From: Methylocapsa sp.
Lineage (GTDB): Bacteria; Pseudomonadota; Alphaproteobacteria; Rhizobiales; Beijerinckiaceae
NCBI GenBank assembly: GCA_003162995.1
Contig: PLUZ01000200.1
Span: 1 to 6,016, forward strand
Length of the DNA: 6,016 nt
Reading direction: 5' to 3'
Shown: positions 5,569-6,016 of the stretch, in pieces
Numbering within the stretch: the stretch's first letter is position 1
Layout of the letters: every line of letters starts with the position of its first letter
The notes under the pieces: model-generated
Seen by the model: the letters and a program-made list of their open reading frames with translations, nothing else
The model's database searches: none
What the model was told of the DNA's origin: nothing
Position numbers and translations under genes: made by a program

Positions 5569-6016
5569 GCGGCGCGTCCGGCCAGGCGGGGTCTGCCGAT
5601 GCGTCCGCGCGCGCGCGCGGCAGCTCCTTCAATGCGGCGATGCGTATTCTTCCGCGCCCCCGCCGCGAGGCGATGTTTGAAATCTATTCCTTCTGCCGTG
5701 CCGTTGATGACATCGCGGACGAAGCGGGGCCGCGTCATGCCCGCTGGCAAGCGCTCGCCGGATGGCGGCGCGATATCGACGCGCTCTACACCGGCTTGGG
5801 GCCGCCAAATCCGGCGTTGCAAGGCCTCGCCAGGGCTATTCATACGTTCGGCCTGCGGCGCGAGGATTTTCGCGCCGTGATCGACGGCATGGAGATGGAT
5901 GTCGAGGCCGATATCAGGGCGCCTGCTCTCGTGACGCTCGATCTTTATTGCGACCGGGTGGCGAGCGCGGTCGGCCGCCTTTCCGCGCGCGCTTTTGGGA
6001 TGCCCGAGGCGGAAGG
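5565..6016 (+). CDS. hpnD: HpnD, presqualene diphosphate synthase (3' end outside window)
   Basis: An open frame runs from the ATG at 5565 to the window edge: 150 full codons, about half of the usual protein of roughly 280-290 residues. It belongs to the squalene/phytoene synthase family and catalyses head-to-head joining of two farnesyl diphosphates to presqualene diphosphate, the step before HpnC. Visible motifs are GSSFNAAMRILPRPRREAM (19-37), YSFCRAVDDIADE (41-53) carrying the first Asp-rich motif DDIAD (48-52), DGMEMDVEAD (107-116) and LYCDRVASAVGRLS (127-140). The second Asp-rich motif should lie just beyond the edge. The first 18 residues are a low-complexity Ala/Gly/Ser/Arg tail encoded partly by a CG dinucleotide run. 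The ATG overlaps the hpnC stop (5565-5568) and lacks a strong Shine-Dalgarno, as expected for coupled translation. HpnE would be expected next. Confidence 0.92.
   Translation, partial: MSGASGQAGSADASARARGSSFNAAMRILPRPRREAMFEIYSFCRAVDDIADEAGPRHARWQALAGWRRDIDALYTGLGPPNPALQGLARAIHTFGLRREDFRAVIDGMEMDVEADIRAPALVTLDLYCDRVASAVGRLSARAFGMPEAE

Noticed and set aside
5457..5843. Minus-strand open frame of 128 codons across the hpnC/hpnD junction, and a plus-strand frame at 5599-5880
   Set aside because: Both are shadows of hpnD, whose frame from 5565 carries the conserved FCRAVDDIAD and YCDRVASAVGR motifs and simply lacks a stop because the window ends.
1..6016. CRISPR arrays, tRNA/rRNA genes, insertion sequences, att sites
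   Set aside because: I looked for spaced direct repeats, tRNA-like cloverleaf ends, transposase motifs and flanking inverted repeats and saw none. Nearly all of the window is covered by coding sequence.

Overview
The window comes from a GC-rich alphaproteobacterium, most likely a member of the Hyphomicrobiales (Rhizobiales). A Beijerinckiaceae/Methylocystaceae or Bradyrhizobium-like relative would fit, but this is an inference from gene content and composition, not an identification. The core is the start of a hopanoid (bacterial sterol-like lipid) biosynthesis operon.

Layout: (1) 1-783, plus strand: the C-terminal part of an outer-membrane beta-barrel protein, cut by the left window edge. 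(2) 784-853: a short convergent intergenic gap holding a strong hairpin, a probable bidirectional terminator. (3) 3484 down to 854, minus strand: a two-gene unit made of a complete MsbA-type ABC half-transporter (610 aa), followed 12 nt later by a four-helix DUF4239 membrane protein (261 aa). (4) 3485-3694: a divergent intergenic region with an AT-rich perfect 7-3-7 dyad, weak promoter-like hexamers for both directions and a good Shine-Dalgarno for hpnA. (5) 3695 to the right edge, plus strand: hpnA, hpnC and the first half of hpnD. Both junctions are ATGA stop/start overlaps, so this is a translationally coupled operon that continues beyond the window.

How the genes work together: HpnD condenses two farnesyl diphosphates to presqualene diphosphate, and HpnC converts that to hydroxysqualene. 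HpnE, expected downstream but not visible, would reduce hydroxysqualene to squalene for the hopene cyclase. HpnA is a short-chain NAD(P)-dependent sugar-epimerase-like protein of hopanoid clusters. The divergent ABC exporter belongs to a lipid/drug flippase group, so a role in envelope lipid handling is plausible, but nothing in the sequence ties it to hopanoids except position. I see no new system. The points most worth a second look are the palindrome and leader arrangement in the divergent region and the ambiguous hpnC start.
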